Of a stretch of DNA of 64,000 nt, positions 49,575-61,180 are shown one piece after another. The stretch is from contig JAKJHU010000030.1 of assembly GCA_022316685.1 (NCBI GenBank), positions 16,324,018 to 16,388,017 of the forward strand. Direction: 5' to 3'. This DNA comes from Progne subis subis. Its lineage: Eukaryota; Chordata; Aves; Passeriformes; Hirundinidae. Position 1 is the stretch's first letter. The number at the start of each line of letters is the position of its first letter. The notes beneath the pieces were generated by a model. It ran no database searches. It was given only the letters and a program-made list of their open reading frames with translations, and had not been told where the DNA came from. Both the position numbers and the translations under genes were made by a program.

Positions 49575-49740
49575 AACGTTCTGGTGGTTTGGTGACTGGG
49601 TGCCAGTGACGAAGGTCAGGTAAACACTTGGGCTGTAAGCTGAGGCAGTATCTTTCATTGGACCAACTGCAAGAGATAAGGAAGGACCTGTACAGATAGC
49701 AGGCTATGGTATCATAAAGATCCCAGTGCCTCCCATACTC
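49575..49740. mobile_element. Possible ancient sauropsid interspersed repeat
   Basis: The words GGCAGTATCTTTCATTGGAC, CAACTGCAAGAGATAAGG and nearby sequence resemble a repeat end often met in turtle and crocodile genomes, which carries a GGTAATATCTTTTATTGGACCAACT-type block (given here only as a partial likeness). I cannot name the family, and the limits are rough. Confidence 0.35.
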
Positions 49741-49904
49741 TGTTTTCATGTTCAGGAGTGGAATTGCAGAGACTAGTGGATGGTGAGGAAGTGGCAAACA
49801 AAAGAAAATGTATGTTTTGCCACGTTATCCATCTTGTGGCCCTTGCTCCTTGTGAAAACAATCTAAAATCTAAATTTAAACTAAATTACTTAAGGGAAAG
49901 GAGC

Positions 49905-51291
49905 ACCTATCCATCTCAGTCCTGCCAGTGAGATGCCAACACCTGTAATGGATGCCTGGAACTCTGCAAAGGCATTCCAGATACTCCAGCCAACATGCTG
50001 ACTTTATCTGGGGCCCAACTCAGATGCCTGTACAAAAACACACGTAGTATGGGGAACAAACGAGGAACTAGAGATTTGCACATGCCTGGGTGGATATGAT
50101 ATCACCGGGATCATGGAGACAAGGTGGCATGGCTCCAGTGACTGGAGCACTGCAACAAAAATGTTTTAGGAAAGACAGGTAGGGATATGAGGAGAGAGTA
50201 TAGCCCTCTATGTGAATGACCAGCCAGAGAGTATGGAACTCTGCCTAGGGAAGAATAGAAAGCCAACCAAGAGCTTGTGGGTCAAGTTAAAGGGAGGGCA
50301 AGTACAGGAGATGTCATGGTGGGGATCTTCTGCAAGAAGGATGGTGGGGATGAAATCCTCTATAGGCAGTTAGGAGTAGCATCACACCTGCAAACTCTGG
50401 TCCTCATTGGGGATTTCAACCTCGGGGATATCTGCTGGAGGGACAACATGGCAGGACGTAAGCAATCTCTAAGGTTCCTTGAACAACTTATACAAATTAT
50501 TGAAGAGCCAACAAGGGAGGGTGCCATGCTGGACTTTCTGCTCGCCAACAGAGAGCAGTTCATGGGGAATGCAGAGCTCCAAAGCAGCCTTGGCTACAGT
50601 GACCACGAGATGGTGGAGTTTGAGGTCTTCAGGACAGTGAGCAAGTAGTGAGCTCACTGCCCTGGACCTCAGGAGAGCAGACTTTGGCCTGTACATGGAC
50701 ATACTCACGTAAGCCCTATATGATAGAGCCCTGGAGGGCACAGGACCAAGAATGCTGGCTGATATTCAAGGATCACCTCCTCCTATCTCAGGCATGATAC
50801 ACTCTGACAAGGAAGATATCTAGCAAAACCTCCGTGGATGGATAAGGAGCTGCTGAGCAATTTCAGACCCAAAAAAAAAGCTTTCAGAAGGTAGAAAAGA
50901 TGACAGGTGACATGGAAGGAATACAGGGATATCATACAGAAAGCTAGAGATAAGGTTAGGGAAACCAAGGCCCAGTTAGAATTGAGTCCAGCCTCCATAG
51001 AGGCCTCCATGTTTTGCAAATAAAAGGAAAGCTAAGGATAATGTGGGTCTTCTCCAGATGGAAATGGGAGACCTGGATATGCTGGACAAAGAGAAGGTTG
51101 AGGCTCTCAGTGACTCCTATGCCTCAGTCTTCAAATGCCCTAGCCATGGGAAAGGCAAATGCAGGGACTGGGAGAATGAAGACCTAAGCCTACTGCAGGA
51201 GAGGATCAGGTTTAAGATTTAGGAATATGAACCTGTGCACAAGTGCATGGGACCTGATTGAGAGTCCTGAGGGAGATGGCAGATGAAGTTG
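49905..51291 (+). mobile_element. CR1 LINE, 5' portion with endonuclease domain
   Basis: This is the upstream half of a ~3 kb CR1 copy. It starts in the linker before ORF2 (ATGGATGCCTGGAACTCTGC) and runs through NTRSMGNK at about 50042. The 123-codon open frame 50277-50648 holds the second half of the APE-type endonuclease: the metal-binding GDFN motif at residues 45-48, LDFLLANREQ at 85-94 and the catalytic SDH motif at 108-110. Downstream, stops and frameshifts interrupt the linker to the reverse transcriptase. CR1 words continue to CTGAGGGAGATGGCAGATGA at about 51288, where CR1 similarity stops abruptly at the LTR-like insert. The element is not functional, although endonuclease residues survive. 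Confidence 0.93.
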
Positions 51292-51957
51292 GCAGCTGAA
51301 AATCCTGGCGGTCAAGTGAAGCTCACAATGACTGAAAAAATGGAAATACGAAATCTTTGTCAGAAATGTGGACAGTTGACACGGTGCCAGAATAGCCCGC
51401 TTGCTCCTGCAATGCTCCAAGAGTGGCTGTTCCCAGATGCGATGCAATCTGAGTATCAGTGGAGCAGGGCTTGCTCTCTACAGCACAGTGGTGTGCTGAA
51501 GCACCAAAGGCAGAGACAAGAATGAGGGAGAGATCTTCCATATAGATTCCAAGGTGGTTTATCACCAAGGAGAGTCCAGGGACAAAAGACAAAGAATAAT
51601 GGTGTGCAGGGACTTTTATATGGGGGAGAATCTAGGGAAGTGTACAAATTTCCAACCAATAGGGAAAGGAGTGGGGAGAATCACAAGGCGGGGTTTACAA
51701 AACACAAACCTATGAGGGAACACAGGGGCAGGGGAACAGTTCACACAAACCAATGGGGTTTTGCATAACAGGGGATTTTCAAGGGGATTTCCAAAGCAAG
51801 GGTTTGGGACAAGGCAGGATTGAGGAGGGACAGAGAACAATCTGGATCAAGGGGCAGGATTAAAACAAGATAGACAGCTAGGTGGGAGGATACAACTTAG
51901 GACTGAACCAACAATACAGGGGGAAACAGAACAAATCATTATACATAAAACTCTGCA
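51292..51957 (-). mobile_element. LTR-like segment (probable solo endogenous retrovirus LTR), minus strand
   Basis: This is a non-CR1 block lying exactly between the two halves of a CR1 copy. On the minus strand it begins TGTTGCAGAGTTTTATG and shows LTR-like signals in order. These are a CCAAT-type word at about 51651-51659, a TATA-like ATATAAAAG at 51621-51613, and a poly(A)-signal-like GATAAA near 51565-51558, about 55 bases downstream of the TATA word. The rest would be U5. I see no clear flanking target duplication and no internal viral genes. The limits, and the LTR assignment itself, rest on signal order and not on a family match. The CR1 region missing at this point is about 700 bases of RT. 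Confidence 0.5.
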
Positions 51958-52875
51958 ACAGACTGTGGAATTGAGTTCAGTCTCAGCAGGTTCACTGATG
52001 GCACCAAGCTGTATGGGAGAGTCAACATGCTGGAGGGAAGGGATGCCATCCAAGGTCCATCCAGAGGGACCTTAACAGACATGAGAGATGAGACAGTGCA
52101 AACATCATGAAGTTTGACAAAACAAAGGTCCTACACCTGGGTCATGGCAATCCTAGGCACACCTACAGGCTGAGCAGAGAAGTGATTGAGGGCAACCCTG
52201 TGGAGAAAGACTTGGGGGTGATGCTTGATGAAAAACTCACAGTGAACCGGCACTGAGCATTCACAGCCCTGAAAGCCAAACAAATCCTGGGCTGCAGCAA
52301 AAGGACGGTGGGTAGCAGGCTGAGAGAGGTGATTCTCCCCTTCTGCTCTGCTCTCATGAGACATCACCTTGGGGTCCCCAACATAAGAAGGACATGGAAC
52401 TGCTGGACCAAGTCCAGAGGACACCACAAAGTTGATGAGGACTGGACCACTTCCGCTTCAAAGATAGGCTGAGAAAGTTGAGGCTGTCTGACCTGGGGAA
52501 GAGAAGGTTATGTGCAGACCTCATAGCAGCCTTCAGTATCTGAGGGGGGCCTGGAGGGAGGCTGGAGAAGGGCTCTTCATCAGGAACTGTAATGAATAGG
52601 ACAAGGAGTACTGGGTACAAACTGAGAGGGAAAGTTTAGGCTGAATATTAGGGAGGTGTTCTTTACTGTGAGGGTGGTGAGACACTGGAACAGGTTGCCC
52701 AGGGAGATTGTGAATGCCCCAACCCTGGCAATGTTCAAGGTCATGTCGGATAAGGCCTTGAGGAAACTTGTCTAGTAAGAGGTCTCCCTGACCATGACAG
52801 GAGGAGTTGGAACTAAATGATCTTTAAAGTCCCTTGCAAACCTTAACATTCTATTATTCTGTGATTCTATGATTC
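51958..52875 (+). mobile_element. CR1 LINE, 3' portion of the interrupted copy
   Basis: CR1 similarity resumes inside the reverse transcriptase: IEFSLSRFTDGTKLYGRVNM, corresponding to the F/YADD box with the aspartates damaged (FTDG), then LEGRDAIQ. It continues through the ORF2 C-terminus (GGGTGATGCTTGATGAAAAA, AGGCTGTCTGACCTGGGGAA) and the 3' untranslated region (GAACAGGTTGCCCAGGGAGA). It ends in the tail ATTCTATTATTCTGTGATTC followed by TATGATTCT. It has the same orientation as 49905-51291 and is in the expected order, so the two are one original insertion. Confidence 0.95.
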
Positions 52876-53090
52876 TAATCGTCATTGGATGCTTCAAAAA
52901 TTTGTTGAAATCCCAAGAGAAATTCCTGTTTAAAGTGTTTCTTAACCTCAGCAGCTCTAGAAGAAGCGACAAGCAACTAGTCTTTTCCACTACGTCCAAG
53001 TCCAGAACTCTTTGGAGAGCTCACCACATGGAGCTGAATCATATTGCTTGTTAGCTGGATCATTTGATTATTAGCAATTGCTCACACTTT

Positions 53091-53115
53091 AGTCCTAGTC
53101 CTAGTCCCTAGTCCT
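53091..53115 (+). repeat. Short (AGTCCT)n repeat
   Basis: Four units of AGTCCT, one with an extra C. Confidence 0.85.
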
Positions 53116-56100
53116 GCTTTTTAGCTGTGTGCAGCAGCTATAAAGAATCTCATTGTGCACTAAATCAACTCTATGACACATTTAAATGTTATTTTTGGTG
53201 ATGCACAGCCAGAATGATTATACACATAATATTCAGATTTCTCCCAAGCCCTCTACCTTACTCTCCAAATCACATATCAGAAGAGAGCTGTTCAGTCATC
53301 TTTCCTTGCATAGTCACTGAAGACCAGCAGCATGTATAGGGTAACATCCACCCACTGACTGCAGGACTTTGCTTCGATTTGTCCATTGCGACCCTTTCCC
53401 ACAAAAGCGGTAGTAACTGATTCTGCCTCCTTAAAAATGTAATAGTGGCTGGTATATCCAGAGGAAACATCAGGCAGGAAAAAGCCTCAGGAGAGTGTTA
53501 ACCCATCATTCCCCATACCCAGCCATGCTGGTTGGTACCTGCAAGCTCCGTGTCACGAAGCAGGGAGCAGCTGCATTCCCCCATCAGCCACACCATTCTT
53601 GGTCCTGACCATGTGTTGCTGAGCATCTGTCTGCAGGCATTTTACTCCTCATGATTTTTCTGTGATAGCAGTTTTCTCTTAAGCGCTCATCTGAAATGCT
53701 GAGCCTCTCTCAGGGTCAAAATTATGTCAGCATCATGCAGGATTTTTTCTGGCTGGAAAGCCCAAGATGCCCAACATCAATCAAGCAGTGCCAGGCACTG
53801 CAACAGGAAACTATTCCTTGCCCTAATGAAGAGTCTGTTTGAATGCACAAGATAGGCAAAGGGATAAATGCAACAAGGTAAAATCAACATTCCCAGAGTC
53901 TACAGCAAGGCAACAGCCAAGCCAGCAGCAGAGCCAGTCTCCTTCTTAGACTTGGTCCCGGGACCAGACAACAACAGTTCATAACCTAACATGAGGAAGC
54001 TGCTTTGGACCCCAAATAAGCCTGGTAAGAAGGATTTGACAAGCCCTACAGAATATTGACAGAAGACATTTTTATGGAGGCATTAGTTTACTTCAATTGA
54101 GCAAACAGTTTAATTAGATTTTTCTCACACAGCAGATAAACAGCATTTCACTCTATCCTGTTCTGTATCTTGTGAATGATTCTTAGATGTGGTTTCCCCA
54201 AAGTCATTCCTTGAATTGAAATGATTAAACACAGCCAGCATATTTTTTCTCACAGTAAATGTCAAACTAAAGGCAAAAATAAAATTAAAATTATAATGTC
54301 ATTTTGTGCTGGCTGCAAATTCAACCAGTTGGAATAATCTCAACGCCCATGAATACGACCATTTTTCTCTTCAGGCAGTCAAGGCAGATGTCTTCGTCTG
54401 TTTTCTTTGTAAGCACAGAGGCAGAGGAACCTTGACAGAGCTGAACACTATGGCTCCCAAAGCCTACAACCTCTTCCATCGTGAGTCGTGGAGCACAGCG
54501 CTGTAAGTCCCTCAGGATATATCACTGATCAGAAAGATCAAATTGTACATAGCAGAACAAAATGAAAGAGATGTAATTCACTTCAAGTGCAGTGTTGGCT
54601 CCCTGCACTTCCTCTCTTTGTGCCTCATTGAGCCTTAGGGAGAAAGGAATGAGGAAGCAAGTAGAGCAATTGCTGAGAGATAAAAGCATTGAGGCCAAAA
54701 ATTAGGGAAAGATTCAGACCTATGGAGATGACAAGCTTTTTCCCTTCATTGAATCAGGCCCTTCAGGATCACTTAGGAGAACAAGTAATCTCTGTTTGTA
54801 GTTGCCACTTCACAGCGCTGAAAGGGAGAGGGGGGCAGTGACAGTTTTCTCTGAGATGCACTCAGCCCTACGTGGCAATATCAGAGCCTGTGTGTGAACA
54901 GTGAGAGACTGGGACAGCAGCATGGGCAAATGAACAAGAGGAAATCTTCCTCATAGGGCAGCTTGGGCACCAAGGAGTTTAATTTGCCTTTTTTACCTAT
55001 AGGATTCAAGGAAGAACAAATAGCCTTCATTAATCACCCCCTTCCCCCATTCGCATGGATTTGGATGCAGTCTTCTGGCAGTAATGCAGGTTAAGCAACA
55101 ACACTACAATGAACCAGAATCCATGGAAAAGGCTATGTTAGTGTCAGATTCTCTGGAAGCTAGCTTTTGATATTTCCTCTAACCCAAAAATTTAATGACA
55201 AATTACTTCTTTTACATCAGCCTCATGTTCGGTGGTGCTAGCTGGCTGTGCAAGGCAGAGACAGATGTTTTTTATTATCTTGCCAGTACAAGTTGACTCC
55301 CAGTCTGGCATTAAGAAAGTTGGGCTGAGGTTTTTAGCCATCAGATCAGTTCTCAGAGACTGGATATGGCAGCAGTATGCAAACAGTGCATGTAAAATCC
55401 TTGGAAATAAACCATTTTTATGAATGGTTAAGTAGCATGATTCAGAGAAGAACTTCTAAGTCCTATAACTCTTATGTTATAATAACACTGTAAGATTATA
55501 AATAACCTGCAAATGTTATTTGTGGCTGTTTATCACAGTTTGAAAGGGCGAGGGAGGAGGGGGTAAAATAGTATCTCAACAAAAATGTGCACAGTAATCC
55601 TGGTTTAGTTGTTCTTGAAAGGTATTGTCATTTTACCTGCTCCAAGATGTATTCCAAGATACGTTTGCTTTTAATCTTTAGCAAAGATTATGGAGAGTTA
55701 AAATGGGGAACCAAAATGCAGCACAGATGGTCTGGGACACAAACACTCCTTTTATGTTTCTTGGACCTGATACTTAGTGTGGGCTAAAATTAAAAAGAAT
55801 AATATTCGAATAACCATCTACTCAATACAAAAGAGACCTGCCAATGAATTTGTATACCTGGAAGTTTGTTCGAGATTTGATTTCACGAATATATCAGCTG
55901 GTGTAAGGACAGCACTTCCACTTAAAGGCTTTCTCCCAGATACTTGGCCCATCATAACTGCAACGATCATTTCTATTGCAACAAGAGAGGTGGCTCTGAT
56001 CACTGGAACATTTCACACTTTGCCTGCTGAATAGGGTTTTTAGTCAGCAAAAGTCACACTTTTCTTTGTAACTCTTTCAAATATATGTTCTTTTATTTTA

Positions 56101-56681
56101 AACAAATTTATTCTTGCTATCAGCTCCTTGATATTCAGAGACCGTTTAAGACAGGATACTTCAAGACAGGTCAAAATCTGAACTTTTCCGGTGACATTTA
56201 AATCTTAACTGTAAAATTATTTCCATTTTTCAAATGCTCTCAGCAGTTAACTCACATTCAACTTGTATTTCTCTCAGTACCTACTATATCATTGCATTAT
56301 TTAAAATACAAATGGTTTCCCATGTTACAAATCAGTAGCCCAGCAACATACCTTGTTTCACTAAAGAAATGCGAAATTTTTGACACCAACCCTGACTGAC
56401 AGCTGGCACACAGTAATCTATCATGGAAGCTGCAGCAAAAAGAACTCATCATGCAAAATCAAACAAAATGCATGTTTATGTAGCCATCTTCTTGTGTCAG
56501 TAAAACAAGTGAGTTTTACTCTATGGGAAGGCACAGAATCCTTACAGTATCCCTTATCCTTCAGGTAGAATTGTCAGCATCTTCCTCTCCTGAAAGTTCC
56601 CATCACTTTATCATTTAAACACAGGAACAACATTAGTGTTAGGGAGCAATGGACCTACACACAAGGTAAGGCACATTGCTT

Positions 56682-56718
56682 AAAACAAACAAACAAACAA
56701 ACAAACAAACAAAAAAAC
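56682..56718 (+). repeat. (AAAC)n tetranucleotide microsatellite
   Basis: About seven AAAC units, ending in an A7 run. Confidence 0.95.
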
Positions 56719-58920
56719 AGTCATCCACCTCAAAGGTTTAAAAATTGTTTGTTTCAATGAAATAAAGATCCCTTTCTTTGAAGACAGCCTAATGAAGACT
56801 TCAGCTCAATATGCAGCTATAGGAAAGAAAATAAAATTAAAGGAAACATTGACTAGACATTACAAGCTTGTGGAATAGCATAAAGAGTACTGGAAGACAC
56901 ACAATGCATAATAAAACAATTGCTTAGCCATTCCTGGAACAGGGTATGCAGCATTTGTTACAGCACTTCAAAAGAGAACTCTGGAATTGTAGGGATCAAA
57001 GGATGATAACAAAATACAGATTTGATAAAGACAAGGATTGCTTATCTTTAGGAGGGTAAATCAGAGGAGGACACAAGAAAAATACCAAGTAATTAATGGT
57101 CTGTGAAAAGGAGACAAAGAATTTCAGCCTTTTACCAGGGCTATATTTATGTGAGAAGAGCTCAGAAAGGTGGTCCAATATCTGCTGCAGATCTAAAATG
57201 AGCTATGACCCTCTACTTCATATATTTTTGGCCTATGAATATGGGTAGATACCCATGTACGTCAGATATGAAAGAAAACTCAAAACCAGAACATATTCTT
57301 TCATTAATAAGAGTATTCAAATAATGTAAAACAGCACAGAATTAATCTAGGATTATATATAGCAACCTCACTCCAAGCTGCAGGCCAACCTCTATTTGTG
57401 AGATATCAGGATGAAAATTAAATGCTGCAAGATTATTCTGGGCCCCATACTATTGTTAGATATCACGTACAAGCATTGTTCCTTTTTTCATTAAAAAAGG
57501 CAGAACTGCAACGTGCAGCCCCATGGCCACCGAGGTGTATGTGACTCCTTCCTTGCTCAAGAGCATCCTTCCTGAGAGCTGGGTATTCCACCACACAGGT
57601 GAGCATCTCTTCCCCTTCCCAGGAACTGAATTCATGGTTGAAAAAAATTCCATCACCTCTCAGTGAGGGATAAGCCTCTTCCAGTTTCCCATTTGATTAC
57701 ACAGAAAGGAAATGTTCCTCAGAAGCCAATGCAGAGCAAAAACCCAAATCCAGAGCTGAATTGTTCCCTGGCGGTGACTCTTTTAATTCCAGAGGCATCT
57801 TGAGGAGATTTACCTCAGAAGCTGGATGCTACAAGGGTGGTGAAAATCCACTCAATCTCTGTACACTGCAACCATGCCCAGGGTAAATATTTATTTAATA
57901 ACTTTCTTAAAACCTTCATAACAAGATCTAGTTACCTTTGCACCTGAATTGGGAATTTCAATCTGTAATTTGATAACAACTTTAAAAGCAGTACAATAAA
58001 GGTTTTACTTCAAAAAAGAAGTCTGGGCAATGATTAACAGGATTAATCCCACCAACATAAAACTAAACAGCAGCATGCTATAAAGCCCTGTAGATGAACC
58101 CTCTTAAATAGAAATAAACAAACTGAAAACAAACTTCCATGATTTAATTCTTCCCTTTTTTTACAAATATATAACAAAGACGTTACTCAAATCAAGCCTG
58201 CAGAATAATTCAGTTGAACAACCAGAGATCAAACCACAGACCACAACAATGTATGCAGAATTAAAACCAAAACTAACATAATAGCAAAATCACAAAACCA
58301 GAAGTGGACAAGTGATGGATAAATCTTTTTGCTTATATTTTTAGAGAGCAAATACTTACAGAGCAGAGGAATACCAATTGCAGAACTTCAGATTTCTGTC
58401 TCCCCTCAAAAGACTTTATGGATTCATATGTGTTTAATAGATTTCCCCCATAACACATACATTCATTTATTCTTTCTCTATTAAAAATCTCCACTAAACA
58501 ATATCCCCTGAGCTGACGAGAACAACCAAAAAGAAGCATATTGTCACAAATGACAGTGAGACAGAATTGATCTAGACAGATTTATTCCCAGGTTTAGCAA
58601 GAAATTCACAATTACAGCAAAAAGAAAGGAGAGAAAGATTACTTTTGCTTGGGGCAGTTAATGGTTGCTGCACTCTCCCCTGCCTCTTAATCACTTGCTG
58701 TGGTAAAGCAACAATCAATACAGATCGAGAGATCACAAGAGCACCTGAACCAGATTTCACTAAAATCAGTGGTAGGAAAAAAAAGCCTTCTCCAAGGGAA
58801 ATTCTCTGAGGGCCAGAGTTCAGGGCCTGCAGCTCAGGAGCTGAGACCAAGGTGACTTTGAGCCCCAGTTTTACTCCCCATTTAAGACTGCTTCAGAGGA
58901 CTGAGGCTGATCCTTAGGGA

Positions 58921-59210
58921 ATGCATTCCAGTCAGGACAGCATCCCCAGGCCCCTGCGGAAGCACGGTACTGCAAACCTTGCTTCAGCCTTTCTCCGCTG
59001 CACCGCTCCCCTGACTGTTCTCCCCGCACCAGGCCCCACACGGCACTCCGAGGACAATGGGCCTGCTTCCATGGGCCTTCCACAGAAGGGAGGAAAAGAG
59101 ACCAAAGCTGGGGCATCTGAGACCCTGCGCTGCTGGGTCTCAGGCCCAGAGCAGCAGAGGTGGAGCAGACAGAGAAGGCTTCACACTCTCCTGAGAGAGT
59201 GAAGAGTTAG
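58921..59210. other. Locally GC- and CpG-richer patch
   Basis: About nine CpG dinucleotides occur within ~200 bases (for example CCGCTGCACCGCTCC and CACACGGCACTCCGAGG), while the surrounding kilobases have very few. Both strands carry open frames (93 codons plus, 81 minus), which is expected for GC-rich sequence. It could be a diverged exon, a small CpG island or an old element; I recognise none of these. Confidence 0.4.
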
Positions 59211-59829
59211 AGGATGGAAGAGAGCTGATCCAGGACCACAGCATTACTCCAGAGGACCTTCAGTCATTATTTCTTTCCCATGGGATCTCTGTATAACCTA
59301 GTCACAATCATTTTGTACCTCTGCCTCACTTCTGCAGAAAGTATACTACTACATCACTTACGTCAGAGTGGAGGGATGGGAGAGGGGGTGACCCTCACTG
59401 TCCTAAACTGTGAGCTCCTAGGATTGTAATATAAGAGTCTCAGACCACGAAAACTGCAGGTCAGACACATTTCAAATTTTGTCTTTATTATTTTATTTTA
59501 AATAAAATGGTTTTTTTTAAAAAAAAGAAGAGGGTGGGGTTTTTTTGGTTTTTTTTGTTTTTGTTTTTGTTTTTTCTTTTTCCTAAAATTGTCACTAGAC
59601 AAAACTAAAGTATGTACTCTGGCTTCTCTCCAGGGCTGATTACAAACCTGGATTTGCAATATAATTAAAAAATGAAATAATTACAAGGCTTAGACATGAA
59701 GAAAGGATTTTTAATGTTCCACACCCAGCTTTGCTCCTGATCCGTCAGTGACCTCAGGCAACAAACCAAAACCGGCTTGAACTCCATCGAAGTTTCACAT
59801 CTGGAGGCATCAAGTCAGTAGGAGTGTTC
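59211..59829. other. Noncoding sequence with T-rich tract
   Basis: No gene supported. It contains a T8A8 step and G/T-rich low-complexity sequence at 59511-59583. Confidence 0.6.
59511..59583 (+). repeat. T8A8 step and GTTTTT-rich tract
   Basis: T8 is followed directly by A8, then GAAGAGGGTGGGG and a run of T7/T8 and GTTTTT units. Confidence 0.9.
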
Positions 59830-61035
59830 TTGTAAAGTCAGACTAAAGGTCCATCTAATCCAATATTGTTCTTGCAAGTATGGTCGGATACCCAGGAGAA
59901 AGATGTAAGAACCCAGCAATAATGTAAATTACATTTTGTTCTATACAGCTCAGTCTCTGCCTGCCTGTGGTTCATGAACTTGCTCATCTTTGCGTGTAAT
60001 AACCCTCCATGAATCTTTCCTTCATAAATGTAGCTAATGATTTTTAAGCCTATGTAAACATTTGGCTCCCACAACATCTTCTACCGTTAGGCTTTTTAGG
60101 TACTGCTCAAACAGAAGCTAATTCATAGTTTTGATTATCCACATTGTCCAGTCTCTGCTTATTTTTCCATTCTAGTCTACGGTTCTAGTGACTGGAATAA
60201 CAAAAATGCATTTTGTCCTCCTGAAGCTGCCTACACCACACAGAATGTTTTATTCTCTATTCCTCTCCTAAATATTTATAATATACATCCTCAGTTTCTA
60301 GTCAACATTGAGTTGAATTTTTCATGGAGTTCCTGAGTTGTTTTTCTCTCAAGTTTTCAATTATAATCCCAAGATTTCATTCTTGATCAGCAATGTCTGC
60401 TCCACAGCCAATTCTTCATAAGTTTTTCTCCATATGTGTTACTTTGTATTTTTCTTTCTTATTCAGTATCATGGGAGTTTTCATAAATTCTTTTTAAGAA
60501 GTTTTGACTCTACAACTTTAAATAGTTTAGCATCATGACCAAACTTTGTCATCTTACTATTTACATCCTTTCCTAAACCAGCTATGAATATACTGAACTG
60601 TGCATGCTGACTGAAAATGTCTATGGGACACCAGTGGGGTTTTCCACCACTGACAAAACTGACAGCTTAATCCTCCCCTTTTTTCTTGTGCCTTTTAACC
60701 ATTCTTTCATCTACGCAAGAACCTTTCCTTTTATCCTCTTGCAGCTCAGTTTCTTTAAAATTCTTTGATGAGAAACCTTGTTAAGGGCCTTCTAGAAACC
60801 CAAGTATTGCCTGGATCTCCCTTGTCTATGTGGTTATTGACTCCTTCAAAGGATAGATTTATGATGCACAACTCTATAAATGCCACTGAGACTCCTCCTC
60901 AATATATCATATTTGATATGCCTACCCACATGCCTGCTAATGTTACACTTTACTGTAGTTTCTATCATCTTACCTAGTGTGGATGTTTGCTTTAATGGAC
61001 TGTAGTTTCCCGGGTTTTCCCTTACTCTTCCACTT
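59830..61035 (-). mobile_element. Ancient, highly diverged CR1-type LINE, minus strand
   Basis: The plus strand reads as the reverse complement of an old sauropsid CR1. It starts with the 3' untranslated words GTCAGACTAAAGGTCCATCT and AATCCAATATTGTT, and later passes through ATATGTGTTACTTTGTATTT and TAGCATCATGACCAAACTTT. Next come ATGAATATACTGAACTGTGC, TGGGACACCAGTGGGG and CTTTTAACCATTCTTTCATC, then CCTTGTTAAGGGCCTTCTAG. Near its 5' end, on the minus strand, the frame 61040-60846 keeps a reverse-transcriptase start block, ENPGNYSPLKQTSTLGKMIE. Divergence is far greater than in the other CR1 copies here, and many small indels are present. It predates the avian-specific CR1 bursts. Confidence 0.8.
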
Positions 61036-61104
61036 GCCATTCCTCTGACACTACAATAGTTTTATGCCCAAGGTTCAGCTAATAACCAGTCACAAGGTGT
61101 CAGA

Positions 61105-61180
61105 CAGAGTCACAGGATCACAGGGTATATGTGGTTGGAAGGGATCCATAAAAATCATCCAGTTCAATTCCCTGCTCTTT
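61105..61180 (-). mobile_element. CR1 LINE 3' end remnant, minus strand
   Basis: Reverse complement of a CR1 end: AGAGTCACAGGATCACAGGG, then TGGTTGGAAGGGATCCATAA, AAATCATCCAGTTCAATTCC and CTGCTC. It inserted next to the much older CR1 at 59830-61035, in the same orientation. Confidence 0.9.

Larger units (their letters stand above)
52876..58920. other. Long noncoding stretch
   Basis: About 6 kb with no supported gene or CR1 copy. Frames are at most 92 codons and unrecognised. It contains a short AGTCCT repeat (53091-53115) and an AAAC array (56682-56718). Confidence 0.55.

Noticed and set aside
50360..50741. Minus-strand frames (67 and 90 codons) over the CR1 endonuclease
   Set aside because: They are shadows of the plus-strand CR1 reading frame.
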